The translations under genes were made by a program, and so were the position numbers. A stretch of DNA of 64,000 nt from Metallococcus carri (GTDB lineage Bacteria; Actinomycetota; Actinomycetes; Actinomycetales; Dermatophilaceae). Of the stretch, positions 26,575-35,115 are shown one piece after another (position 1 is the stretch's first letter; each line of letters begins with the position of its first letter). The notes beneath the pieces were generated by a model. The model was not told the DNA's origin, made no database searches, and saw only the letters and a list, made by a program, of their open reading frames with translations. Location: NCBI RefSeq assembly GCF_011440275.1, contig NZ_JAAOIV010000003.1:62001-126000 (forward strand). The letters are read 5' to 3'.

Positions 26575-27111
26575 ATGGCTCCTCAACCGCGGCGGGTGCT
26601 GGCCCACCCCTTGCGCTCCCGGCTGGTCGCCCACCTGCGGCTGGAGGGCGGCGCGACCAGCGCGGAACTCGCTCGTGCGCTCGACACCAATACCGGCGCG
26701 ACGTCCTATCACCTGCGGGTGCTGGAGGGCGCCGGCCTGGTCGAGGACACCGGGCTCGGCAATGCCAAGACGCGGGTGTGGGCGCTGGTCGAGGATGACG
26801 ACGCGGAGCCGGACCTGCCCACCGACCCCGACGAGCTGGCCGCCGACCGGTGGCTGGAGCACGACTACGTCGACCACTTCGCCGAGCGTTCGCACGCCCT
26901 CATCGATGCTGCGGCCGACTGGCCGGCCGTCTGGCAGGAGTTGCTCGGGCTGCGCGACAAGCCGCTGCTGATGACCGGTGACCAGGCGACCGCGTTCGCG
27001 GCCGAACTCGACGAATTGCTGGAGCGCTATCGCCGGATCGGTGCTGGCTCCCCCGGGGCGCGACGCCTCGTCGCCTATGCCGCCCTGCTGCCCGTCGACC
27101 CGCCCGCCTGA
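26575..27111 (+). CDS. ArsR/winged-helix transcriptional regulator
   Basis: 178 residues. The N-terminal 75 residues are a winged helix-turn-helix: RRVLAHPLRSRLVAHLRLEGG, then GATSYHLRVLEGAGLVEDTG. No metal-binding cysteines are seen, so this is probably not a metal sensor. The C-terminal part is acidic with HDYVDHFAERSHALIDAA and resembles regulators usually followed by an MFS exporter. No such partner remains; the next thing downstream is transposase debris. A perfect palindrome over its own promoter implies autoregulation. Confidence 0.85.
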   Translation: MAPQPRRVLAHPLRSRLVAHLRLEGGATSAELARALDTNTGATSYHLRVLEGAGLVEDTGLGNAKTRVWALVEDDDAEPDLPTDPDELAADRWLEHDYVDHFAERSHALIDAAADWPAVWQELLGLRDKPLLMTGDQATAFAAELDELLERYRRIGAGSPGARRLVAYAALLPVDPPA

Positions 27112-27192
27112 CGAAACAGCGCCACTCACGCGACCCATCTCGCCGAGCAGGTAGTTATCGCCGGTCGAGCGGCGCCTTATCGCCGGTCGAGG
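27109..27192. repeat. Repeat left of the transposase remnant
   Basis: Begins CTGACGAAACAGCGCCACTC at about 27108 and contains two copies of TTATCGCCGGTCGAG (27156 and 27178). A related block sits on the other side of the transposase remnant at 28148-28216. The two blocks are alike but not identical, so they are not simple target-site duplications. Confidence 0.65.
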
Positions 27193-27236
27193 TACACCCC
27201 GCCACCGGCGAGTCTGAGAAATGCTATGAAGGTCGT

Positions 27237-28090
27237 GTGGCGGGTCGTGATGGCGGCAACTCCCGCAACGGAACCCGTACCAAGACCGTGCTGACCGATA
27301 ACGTCGGCCCGGTCATCGTCAAGAAGCGGCAACGCCGCCTGGGCGATGTCGACACCATGGTGTTATCGCTGTACGCCAAAGGCCTGAGTACCGGCGAGAT
27401 CAGTTCGCATTTCGCCGAGGTCTACGGTGCGTCGTTGTCCAAGGACAGGATTAGCGTGATCACCGACCGGGTGATCGGTGAGATGACCGACTGGTGTGCC
27501 CGCCCGTTGCTGCCGGTGTACGCGGCGGCGGCGTGACCGACGTGTTCTTCATCGTGTGCGATGGGCTCAAGGGGCTCCCGGACTCAGCGAACGCAGTGTT
27601 CCCGCTCGCGACCGTCCAGACCTGCATCATCCACCTCATCCGCGGCACCTTCCGGTACGCCTCCAAGAAGTACTGGGAGCGGATCGCTAAGGACCTGCGC
27701 CCGATCTACACCGCACCCTCAGCGGACGCGGCATGGGCAGCGTTCGAGCAGTTCGAAGAAACCTGGGCGGCGATGTACCCAGCGATCTCCCGGCTGTGGC
27801 GTGACGCGTGGGAGTAGTTCGTTCCCTTCCTGGACTACGACGTGGAGATCCGCCGAGTCCTATGCAGCACCAACGTCATCGAGTCGTTGAACGCCCGCTA
27901 CCGGCGTGCTGTCACCGCCAAAGGGCACTTCCCAACCGAGCAAGCCGCGCTCAAGACGCTGTACCTGGTGACCCGGTCCCTGGACCCCAAGGGCACCGGT
28001 CAGGCACGCTGGACCATGCGGTGGAAGCCAGCGCTGAACGCGTTCGCCGTCACCTTCGCCGACCGCATGCCCGCAGCGGAGAACCTTTAA
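27237..28090 (+). pseudogene. IS256-family transposase remnant
   Basis: Three lesions destroy the gene. The left part (27237-27536) keeps RDGGNSRNGTRTKTVLTD and KKRQRRLGDVDTMVLSLYAKGL but lacks about 15 residues between them and then ends at VYAAAA. At that point about 60 residues are gone, including the first catalytic Asp, and the frame changes. The rest reads VTDVFFIVCDGLKGLPDSAN (second Asp) up to an amber stop at 27815-27817, then FVPF and STNVIESLNARYR with the catalytic Glu. The N-terminal DNA-binding part is also missing. No intact terminal inverted repeats are recognisable; the right end probably lies near 28130. Not functional. Confidence 0.92.
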
Positions 28091-28147
28091 ATGAACAACG
28101 CCAGTTACACCGCTAAACGGACACTCCCGTCGTAGGGACACCCCCAC

Positions 28148-28216
28148 CTGACGAAAGAGCACCACTCACGTTGACGGAAGATCGTCGGCCGAACGGCGCC
28201 TTCTCGTCGGTCGAGC
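28148..28216. repeat. Repeat right of the transposase remnant
   Basis: Begins CTGACGAAAGAGCACCACTC and ends GGCGCCTTCTCGTCGGTCGAG, matching the order of motifs in the block at 27109-27192 with scattered differences. The IS remnant therefore sits between two members of one repeat family. Confidence 0.6.
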
Positions 28217-28352
28217 CGCGTTCTAACGGGCTCTTCCTACCTGAGGTGAGGGTGAGTGAGTGCGCCGCCGGTGAGCATCATGCGGAGGCGGCAATGGTCG
28301 CGGTTTCGGACGCCTCGGGCAACGCGGCGGAGGCGAACTATAGAAGACATCC

Positions 28353-30720
28353 TTACCCGAGCACGTTGGTCAATAACTGCGCCGCCAGGTCACAACCAGC
28401 CTCATTAAGATGCACCGTGTCTGCCCAATAGGGCCCATTCGGATAGGCAGGCATAGCGTTGTTCAATCCGATGTATGCGACGTTATTGGATTGAACCGCT
28501 GCGATCGCCTTCATTTCCGCCAGATACGCCCCCCAGTCTTTCGATTTCCATTCTGGCGCCATGTTCGGCTGGGGCATTCCGACCAATACGATCGGGCCCG
28601 AATATCCGTTCGCCCTAGTCTGCGAGATCAATTGTCGCAACGCGACTCCGAACTCTGCTGGCGTGTAATATTCAGGGTCGTTGTATCCATACTCAAAAGC
28701 CAGCAAGTCCAGTCCCCGAGGAACGGACGCACCGCCAGAGAGGCCGAACCATCTCCCACCAAGACGTTATCGCGGACAACCTGGGGCGAGTACGTCAACA
28801 GGAAGTGAACACCAAACCCGCCGTGACTTAGGTCGAGGACCTTCACGCAGCGAGCCTGATCCGCATCATAGGGCGTGAACCCACGAGGACAACTGAGCCT
28901 CCAAAGAACCTCGTATCCCTAATGGCAGTTACTACCACAGTGTGCTGGGCGGCAGCACCACTTGGTTGACTCCACGTGAATCGCATGGGTTTGTACTCGT
29001 ATGCCCCGAGCTGAAGATAGGTCGGAGTATTGAGCACAACGACGCCGTCCACGACAACCTCGATGCGCCGACCCCAAGCGCTGGCGTAGTAGTCGATATC
29101 AACTTTGGTGAACACGCCGGAGAAAGTCGCGCTCGTACCTCGGGCCTGCACATTAGAGGCGCTGTCACCTTTGAGTTCCAGGTGCGCAGCGCGGCCGCCA
29201 GGACCGACAGTAGAGTCGCGGAGCCACGCATCGTTCACAGGTCCGCTCTTCGGCACCTCCGCCGACTCCATCTGAGGAGACGACTGATACCAACCTGGAA
29301 TGAGCGTCGACGATTTGCGATATACAGTCGGATCCGTATAGCAGTACGGGATGGAACTCTTAGCCCGGATCTTGCTCTGCAGCTTTTCGATCACCCGGTT
29401 ACTAAGAGCGCTCGGACCGGGCGAGACCCCTTGACCCTCAAACACTGAATCTCCCGCGACCCCCAGCTTTACCGACTGCCCGACAGCATTGGACATCGCC
29501 GACCGCCACGCAGAGAGCGCTCCAGCATTAACTACATCAACACTTCCTGTTGTCGGCGGCGGACTGTACAGCAGGCGGTTCGGGGTGTTCGTTCCCGGGT
29601 TGACAACGGCGCCCACGGTCGCCCTCCCCAAGAGTGCGCTAGCGACAGTGTCGGGAGAGGTGTTGGCCGAGTTGTCGGCCAGGTAGGCGGCCGCTGCACC
29701 TGCCACGTGAGGCGCGGCCATGGACGTCCCCGAAATCGTCGCGGTCGCCTCGGGACCGCCTATCCAGTCCGATTGGATATTCACACCTGGCGCGAACAGT
29801 CCAATGCACGATCCCCACCCGGATCCATCCTGCTTGACGTCGTTAGAATCGGTGCTTCCAACCGATATTACGCCGGGATTCCCCCGGGCGATTCGCTGCA
29901 CGCGTCGATGTTCGCATTCGGGCCTGACGCAACCATAGTGAAACCGGCGTCATGTAGAGAGCTGACCGCCGAATCTATAGCAGGGTCTCTCACTCCACCC
30001 GTTCCAAAACTCATGTTGATAACATCCCGAACTCCAACATGGGACCGCGAAAGAATCCAGTTTAACCCTTTCATGATGTCGCTGTTTCGCGCAGACTGGG
30101 ACCCACAGGCGAAGATTCTCACGGGGATGATTGTGGCCGCCTTGGCGACGCCGTACGTGGTGCCGGCAATAATTCCAGCCACATGTGTTCCGTGGCCCGC
30201 ACAGTCATTAACCGTTCCGCCATCATATGCCGCCACGTAACCCGCCCCAATCTGGCCCGAAAAATCAACGCTGGCGGCGTTTATTCCGGAGTCAACTACG
30301 TAAACTTGGACTCCCTGACCCGTAGATGAATAGCGGAACTTTGTGTCCAATGGCAGCGATCGTTGATCCAACCTGTCCAACCCCCATGGGGCCCCGTTCT
30401 GCACGTCCGACATACTCGACCATCCATCCCGCTCAACTATCGCGACGGCCGGGTTCTTTCGTAGTGCTAGGGCTCTCGCGGTCGTCATTATTCCAGAGAA
30501 ACCTCGCAGATGCGTATAGTATTGATCCACGCCAGCACCGATCCGGCGCGCGTCATCTATAACACGGGTGAGGTCACTGGCACTCGCTCCCCGGTTGGAG
30601 CATTACGATAAACCGCCCATTTGAACTGGCCGAGTCCCTAGCGACGGCAATGGTGCTGTTTGCGACAGCCAGCATTGTAACCATCACGATGGTAAGAACT
30701 ACCGCAGAGCGAAATTTCAT
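28353..30720 (-). pseudogene. Secreted subtilase-SGNH hydrolase fusion, frameshifted
   Basis: In order: signal peptide (MKFRSAVVLTIVMVTMLAVA from 30720), an I9-type propeptide ([10 protein letters not shown]...HLRGFSG), an S8 protease of the proteinase K type with Asp near 30293 (VVDSG), His near 30194 (GHGTHVAG) and Ser near 29724 (GTSMAAPH), then an SGNH hydrolase with GDS near 29448, GYND near 28680 and DTVH near 28412. A beta-rich stretch is inserted between the first two SGNH blocks. Four single-base lesions break the frame, at about 30588, 29881, 28871 and 28714. Restoring them gives one polypeptide of roughly 790 residues. Base composition is clearly more AT-rich than its neighbours. 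Either decayed or a victim of sequencing error. Confidence 0.85.
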
Positions 30721-30800
30721 CACTGCATCAGCCAAACACGTCAACTGGACTGGTTCGCGGACATCCGCGGATGACCGGCATGTTGTCGGAGCGAGACTGA

Positions 30801-31169
30801 CTAGCGAGCCAGTATCGAGTGCCGCGCGGCCCAATGGGGGTAACGCCGACTCTCGGCGGTCACCTCTATGGCGTTGAGAGGTTCGCCCAGTGGCTTGACG
30901 CCGTTGGTGTACAGGACGGGCGTGTGCGCTTCCCCGTCAACTGTGACAAATTGCAAACACTGGCCGCTGATCGAAAAGTAGCCGCGCAAGACCACGTATG
31001 ACACGACCCCCTTGCCCGGTGCGGTTAGATACTGAACAGAGCCCCCTGCGACGATGATTTCCTGACTGCTGGAGCGACACCCTCCTAGCGCAAGCACGAG
31101 CGTCATACTGGCGACGAAATACCCGGGAGCAAAATAGCTCCATATCGTGGGCTTCTTGCGTGAATTCAT
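30801..31169 (-). CDS. Small lipoprotein, unknown function
   Basis: 122 residues. A long n-region (MNSRKKPTIWSY) and hydrophobic core end in the lipobox ALGGC, so it should be lipid-anchored outside the membrane. The mature part is a short beta-rich domain (VVSYVVLRGYFSISGQCLQFVTV) with a second cysteine. I do not recognise the family. The ATG overlaps the stop of the upstream lipoprotein gene (ATGA), and the subtilase-SGNH gene starts 80 bases downstream, so the three look like one operon. Confidence 0.7.
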   Translation of the reverse strand: MNSRKKPTIWSYFAPGYFVASMTLVLALGGCRSSSQEIIVAGGSVQYLTAPGKGVVSYVVLRGYFSISGQCLQFVTVDGEAHTPVLYTNGVKPLGEPLNAIEVTAESRRYPHWAARHSILAR

Positions 31170-31672
31170 TTTACTGGCGTCAATGTGCTTGAGGCGATCA
31201 AATCCGCATCGGTCGGCGCCTTGTCGCCACGCCCGCTCGAAAAGCAGAGGGTCTGCGCTCGTTCGAAGGGGGCACGCTCATGTCCCGCCGCGTAAAGAAG
31301 GACGGTGCGTGCTGTGTATCTCCCCGTGCGCGGGTCGACGTCAGCAGTCAACACCGCGAGCGATTCATCGCTAGCGTTTCGCCCAGACACGTTGATGGCA
31401 ACAGATTTCGATGGGAGCGGGCAAGTGCCGGAGAACCTCAAGCCAGCGCCAGCACGCTTGACAACAAGCCGGGCACGACCTGGCCGCGGTCCCAAGTTAG
31501 TCTCCGAGGGCAACGCCGACGCCCCGACCTCCGGCTCGCTCGTCTTCACAGGCGGCGGCGGCTTGGTGGCCTGCGTCTGGCCAGGCGCAGCGACCTCCGA
31601 TCCACAGCTCCCAAGTAAGAAGGACCCGACCGTCGCGGCCATTGCGAGCGCTACAGCGCGTTTGATGGTCAT
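31166..31672 (-). CDS. Putative lipoprotein, unknown function
   Basis: 168 residues with a lipoprotein signal (MTIKRAVALAMAATVGSFLLGSC) and a Pro/Thr-rich linker (TKPPPPVKTSEPE), then a domain with RLVVKRAGAGLRFSGTCPLP. ATG 31672 has AGGAGG six bases upstream, the clearest ribosome site of the region, so the long upstream frame is rejected. First gene of the presumed exported-protein operon. Its end resembles the second lipoprotein only loosely; both may bind the same partner, but nothing shows it. Confidence 0.72.
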   Translation of the reverse strand: MTIKRAVALAMAATVGSFLLGSCGSEVAAPGQTQATKPPPPVKTSEPEVGASALPSETNLGPRPGRARLVVKRAGAGLRFSGTCPLPSKSVAINVSGRNASDESLAVLTADVDPRTGRYTARTVLLYAAGHERAPFERAQTLCFSSGRGDKAPTDADLIASSTLTPVK

Positions 31673-31779
31673 GACGTGCCTCCTACGCGCAGACCACCAT
31701 GAAACCACTTGTCCGACGGCAGCGCTAGCCCTTCGCGGGCACCCGATGGCTGCGGGCGAGAGCGTTCCCCGCCGCTCGC

Positions 31780-32619
31780 TCAGTCGGGGCCGGGAAGCGT
31801 CCGTATGGCGCGTGCCTGGTTCGCGCGCACCGCGAGTTTGGCATCGGGCGGGTAGGTGACCTCTTCCAGGCTGAGACCGTGCGCCGGCATCACCGCGACC
31901 GCAGGGTCGCGGCGACCGGCAGCCAGCACCTCCCCCGGCCACTCAACGCCGCGCTTGCCCTCGGCGACCGGCACCACGGCGCCCACCAGCGAGCGCACCA
32001 TCGAGTGGCAGAACGCGTCGGCCACGACCGTGCCTTCCAGCACCCCGTCGGAGGCCCGACGCCACGAATACGCCAGCAAGGTCCGCACCGTCGTCGCACC
32101 TTCGCGCTGCTTGCAGAACGCGGCAAAGTCCTTGAGCCCCAACAGGTTTGCCGATGCTGCATTCAACGCATCGACCGATAGCACCGACCGCAGCCACAGC
32201 GTGTCGCGGCGGCGCAATGGATCCTGGACCGCCTCAGCATCCGCGATCCGGTAGAGGTAGCGCCGCGAGGTCGCCGAGAAGCGAGCATCGAAACCCTCCG
32301 CCGCCTCGGCCACCCGATGCACCCGCACATCCGCCGGCAGCACGCCGTTCAGCCGGGTCACCGCAGCCTCCGCCGGCGAACGGGTCGAGCGGCCCGGCAG
32401 GGCGGCATACGCCTCGGGCAACACGTCGAGGTGACAGACCGCGCCCCGCGCGTGCACGCCGGCATCCGTCCGACCGGCGACCGTGAGTCTCGGCGGGTCA
32501 GTGCGCAGGATCCGGCCGAAGCCTTCGGACAAGACGTCCTCCACCGTGCGCAACCCCGGCTGCGCGGCCCACCCGGAGAAGTCGGTGCCGTCATACCCGA
32601 AATCGATCCGCAGCCGCAC
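31780..32619 (-). CDS. truA: tRNA pseudouridine(38-40) synthase
   Basis: Modifies U38-U40 of the anticodon arm. The catalytic Asp is in GRTDAGVHARGAV; RLRIDFGYDGTDFSGWAAQ opens the protein and FCHSMVRSLVGAVV lies near the C-terminus. 279 residues from GTG 32619, which begins the conserved core; the upstream extension is not conserved. truA normally follows rplQ; here a small plus-strand gene lies between them, so it needs its own promoter. Confidence 0.95.
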   Translation of the reverse strand: MRLRIDFGYDGTDFSGWAAQPGLRTVEDVLSEGFGRILRTDPPRLTVAGRTDAGVHARGAVCHLDVLPEAYAALPGRSTRSPAEAAVTRLNGVLPADVRVHRVAEAAEGFDARFSATSRRYLYRIADAEAVQDPLRRRDTLWLRSVLSVDALNAASANLLGLKDFAAFCKQREGATTVRTLLAYSWRRASDGVLEGTVVADAFCHSMVRSLVGAVVPVAEGKRGVEWPGEVLAAGRRDPAVAVMPAHGLSLEEVTYPPDAKLAVRANQARAIRTLPGPD

Positions 32620-32746
32620 GACCGCGAGCCTACGCCGCTGTCCCACCGACGGCGCCGTGCGCGTCTGAGTCGCCACCCGCGGCCCCGACCGGCATACGCT
32701 GTGCGCCAGACCGTCCAGGCCGGACGGGCTACTCAGGGGAGGCTCC

Positions 32747-32962
32747 ATGTTCTGGTTGTGGGTCATCGGTTTCATCGTCGTGTTGTGCGCGGTCGTCTTC
32801 GTGATCGACAAGGTCCGCAACGGTCACTGGAACCTGCGCGGCGCGCGTCGCGATCGGTTGTTTGAGCAAGACCTCGGCAGTGCCGCGCCCGAGGCGTTCC
32901 GCAGCATGCAGCAGCACCGGACCGGCATGAGGGGTTCCGACGGCGGCTTCGGCCCTTCCTGA
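32747..32962 (+). CDS. Small single-pass membrane protein
   Basis: 71 residues: one transmembrane helix (MFWLWVIGFIVVLCAVVFVI) followed by a basic then Gln/Met-rich cytoplasmic tail. GGGGAGG precedes ATG 32747 at ideal spacing, supporting a real gene. I do not recognise a family. It is divergent from truA and convergent with rplQ. Confidence 0.7.
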   Translation: MFWLWVIGFIVVLCAVVFVIDKVRNGHWNLRGARRDRLFEQDLGSAAPEAFRSMQQHRTGMRGSDGGFGPS

Positions 32963-32972
32963 CCGACAACGT

Positions 32973-33011
32973 CGAGAGGCCCCGCACCGTGATCGATGCA
33001 GGGCCCCTCAC
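32973..33011. terminator. Weak terminator between the small membrane gene and rplQ
   Basis: GAGGCCCCGCA pairs imperfectly with TGCAGGGCCCCTC around a loop of about 10 bases. It lies 10 bases past the small gene and 20 past the rplQ stop, suiting both. No U-run follows, so the call is tentative. Confidence 0.45.
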
Positions 33012-33031
33012 TATCGGCGTATGCCGGACGC

Positions 33032-33757
33032 TCAGTCTTCCTTCTGCGCGTCCTCGCCACCGGCCGGCTCGAAGCCGGCGGCGGCTGCGGCCTCACCGGA
33101 GGTGAACCACACTTCGGCGACGGTCGAGTCGTACCAGCGCGAACCGGGCACGTGGTACTTCATCGAGTCCTTGTTGCCCTTGACGTCGAACTTCGAGGGG
33201 TCGGGCGATGCGCCGTCCTCGAGCGGGGCGGCGGACTCGGCACCGTAGCCGCCGTCCGTCGCCGCGGCACCCTCGGCCAGCGTCGCCGGCTCGGTGGACT
33301 CCTCGGCCTTCGCCTCGGCCGCGGCGTCCTTGTCTTTGGCGGAGCGCTTGGTGGCGGCCTCCGCCTCGGCGACGACGGCGCGCTTCGGCTTGGCGTTCAC
33401 CGGCTCGCGGACGAGCTCGATCACGGCCATCGGGGCGTTGTCGCCCTTGCGCGGCGCGATCTTGGTGATCCGGGTGTAACCACCCTGGCGGTCGGCCATG
33501 TCCGGCGCGATCTCGGTGAACAGGCGGTGCACGACGCCCTTGTCGCGGACGACGGTCAGCACCCGGCGACGAGCGTGCAGGTCACCGCGCTTGGCGAAGG
33601 TGACCAGCCGCTCGGCGAGCGGACGCAGCCGCTTGGCCTTGGCCTCGGTGGTGGTGATGCGGTCGTGCTCGAAGAGCGCCGTGGCCAGGTTGGCCAGGAT
33701 GAGCCGCTCGTGCGCGGGACCGCCGCCGATGCGGGGACCCTTGGTAGGGGTAGGCAT
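33032..33757 (-). CDS. rplQ: 50S ribosomal protein L17 with extra C-terminal domain
   Basis: Residues 1-118 are ordinary L17 ([19 protein letters not shown], then [18 protein letters not shown]). An Ala/Lys/Glu-rich linker follows, and residues 189-230 form an additional domain with [21 protein letters not shown] and EAAAAAGF. L4 in this window carries the same domain (rplD), with 53 identical nucleotides (33132-33184 and 49002-49054). My recollection is that this is called a sunset domain in actinobacterial annotation. Total 241 residues, about twice a typical L17. Last gene of the alpha operon. Confidence 0.95.
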   Translation of the reverse strand: MPTPTKGPRIGGGPAHERLILANLATALFEHDRITTTEAKAKRLRPLAERLVTFAKRGDLHARRRVLTVVRDKGVVHRLFTEIAPDMADRQGGYTRITKIAPRKGDNAPMAVIELVREPVNAKPKRAVVAEAEAATKRSAKDKDAAAEAKAEESTEPATLAEGAAATDGGYGAESAAPLEDGASPDPSKFDVKGNKDSMKYHVPGSRWYDSTVAEVWFTSGEAAAAAGFEPAGGEDAQKED

Positions 33758-33775
33758 GATTTCTCCTTGGTCTAC

Positions 33776-33802
33776 GAATCACGCTGTGCCACAGCGTGAT
33801 TC
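33776..33802 (-). other. Perfect 13-bp inverted repeat between rpoA and rplQ
   Basis: GAATCACGCTGTG (33776-33788) and its exact complement (33790-33802) are separated by one base, so the hairpin has an 11-bp stem and a small loop. It lies seven bases past the rpoA stop and 18 before the rplQ ATG. There is no U-run; it may be a processing, pausing or stability element. Confidence 0.75.
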
Positions 33803-33808
33803 AGCGGC

Positions 33809-34825
33809 TCAGTACTGCTCGTCCTCGGCGAAGCCGGCGTCCGAGTCGTCGTCGTAACGGTCGGCGATGACCGAGGCGTCGAACCCGGGCGGGCTGTCCT
33901 TCAGCTGCAGGCCCATCTCGGTCAGCTTGTCCTTGACCTCGTCGATCGACTTCGCACCGAAGTTGCGGATGTCGAGCAGGTCGGCCTCGCTGCGCCCGAC
34001 GAGCTCACCCACGGTGTGGATGCCCTCGCGCTTGAGGCAGTTGTAGGACCGGACGGTCAGGTCGAGGTCCTCGATCGGCAGCGCCATGTCGGCGGCCATC
34101 GCGGCGTCGCTGGCGGACGGGCCCATGTCGATGCCCTCGGCCTCGACGTTGAGCTCGCGGGCCAGGCCGAACAGCTCGACCAGGGTCTTGCCGGCCGACG
34201 CCATCGCGTCGCGCGGTGCCATCGAGTTCTTGGTCTCGACGTCGACGATGAGCTTGTCGAAGTCGGTGCGCTGCTCGACACGGGTCGCCTCGACCTTGTA
34301 GGTCACGGCGAGCACCGGGCTGTAGATCGAGTCGACCGGGATGCGCCCGATCTCCTGGTCAGCGGACTTGTTCTGCTGGGCCGAGACGTAGCCGCGGCCG
34401 CGCTCGACGGTCAGCTCCATCTCGATCTTGCCCTTGTCGTTGAGCGTGGCGATAACCAGGTCGGGGTTGTGCACCTCGACACCGGCCGGCGGCGCGATGT
34501 CCGCGGCGGTGACCACACCGGGGCCCTGCTTGCGCAGGTACATGACGACCGGCTCGTCGTGCTCGGAGGAGACGACCAGGCCCTTGATGTTCAGGATGAT
34601 CTCGGTGACATCCTCCTTGACCCCGGGGATCGTGGAGAACTCGTGCTGCACACCGTCGATGCGCAGGCTGGTCACGGAGGCGCCGGGGATGCTGGAGAGC
34701 AGGGTGCGGCGCAGGGAGTTGCCGAGGGTGTAGCCGAAGCCCGGCTCCAGCGGCTCGATGACGAACCGGGAGCGGTTCTCGGCGACGACTTCCTCGCTGA
34801 GCGAGGGACGCTGTGCGATGAGCAC
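33809..34825 (-). CDS. rpoA: RNA polymerase alpha subunit
   Basis: Assembly platform of RNA polymerase. The N-terminal domain carries [20 protein letters not shown] at residues 30-49 and the dimer motifs; a linker of about 20 residues leads to the C-terminal DNA-binding domain with [18 protein letters not shown] and [13 protein letters not shown]. 338 residues with an acidic tail ending DEDEQY-like. Separated from rpsD by a 290-base repeat-bearing gap, unusual in this operon. Confidence 0.97.
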   Translation of the reverse strand: MLIAQRPSLSEEVVAENRSRFVIEPLEPGFGYTLGNSLRRTLLSSIPGASVTSLRIDGVQHEFSTIPGVKEDVTEIILNIKGLVVSSEHDEPVVMYLRKQGPGVVTAADIAPPAGVEVHNPDLVIATLNDKGKIEMELTVERGRGYVSAQQNKSADQEIGRIPVDSIYSPVLAVTYKVEATRVEQRTDFDKLIVDVETKNSMAPRDAMASAGKTLVELFGLARELNVEAEGIDMGPSASDAAMAADMALPIEDLDLTVRSYNCLKREGIHTVGELVGRSEADLLDIRNFGAKSIDEVKDKLTEMGLQLKDSPPGFDASVIADRYDDDSDAGFAEDEQY

Positions 34826-35115
34826 GTATTTTCCTTTCGCGTGGGGCGACCGCTATATGACGCCCATTGCAGTGATCAGTATGAAGTTGTAGCCCGCCAG
34901 GTTTCGACGCGGCCTCCTTCGTCGGCCTTGCTCAACCGGCGGGGCGGGGAGGGGCGGCCGAGAACGGCCATCCTCCCCACGACCCGCGAGCGTGCGAGCG
35001 GGCCTCGTTCGATCGACGATGCCGGGAGGCGGGGAGCTTGCGACCCGCCTTCCGGAGGAGGAGATCGAACAAAAGGAATCGAAGGACTGAGCGGACGGCG
35101 CGAAGCGCCGGACGA
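34826..35115. other. rpsD-rpoA intergenic gap with inserted repeat
   Basis: This 290-base gap within the alpha operon has no gene. It includes the long form of the TTTCGAC repeat (34902-34937), GC-rich inverted segments around 34940-35060 and a small GGCGC/GCGCC hairpin next to the rpsD stop. An internal rpoA promoter may be present but I cannot place it. Confidence 0.65.
34902..34937. repeat. Long-form TTTCGAC...CTCAACC repeat
   Basis: Opens with TTTCGACGCGGCCTCC and closes with CCTTGCTCAACC, matching (in opposite orientation) the element at 9175-9212 apart from a few bases. The outer ends match the short form TTTCGACAAGCTCAACC at 9231-9335. Confidence 0.8.

Noticed and set aside
27195-28135. 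An intact IS256 element
   Set aside because: The transposase is deleted, frame-shifted and has an amber stop, and no matching terminal inverted repeats or target duplication could be found.
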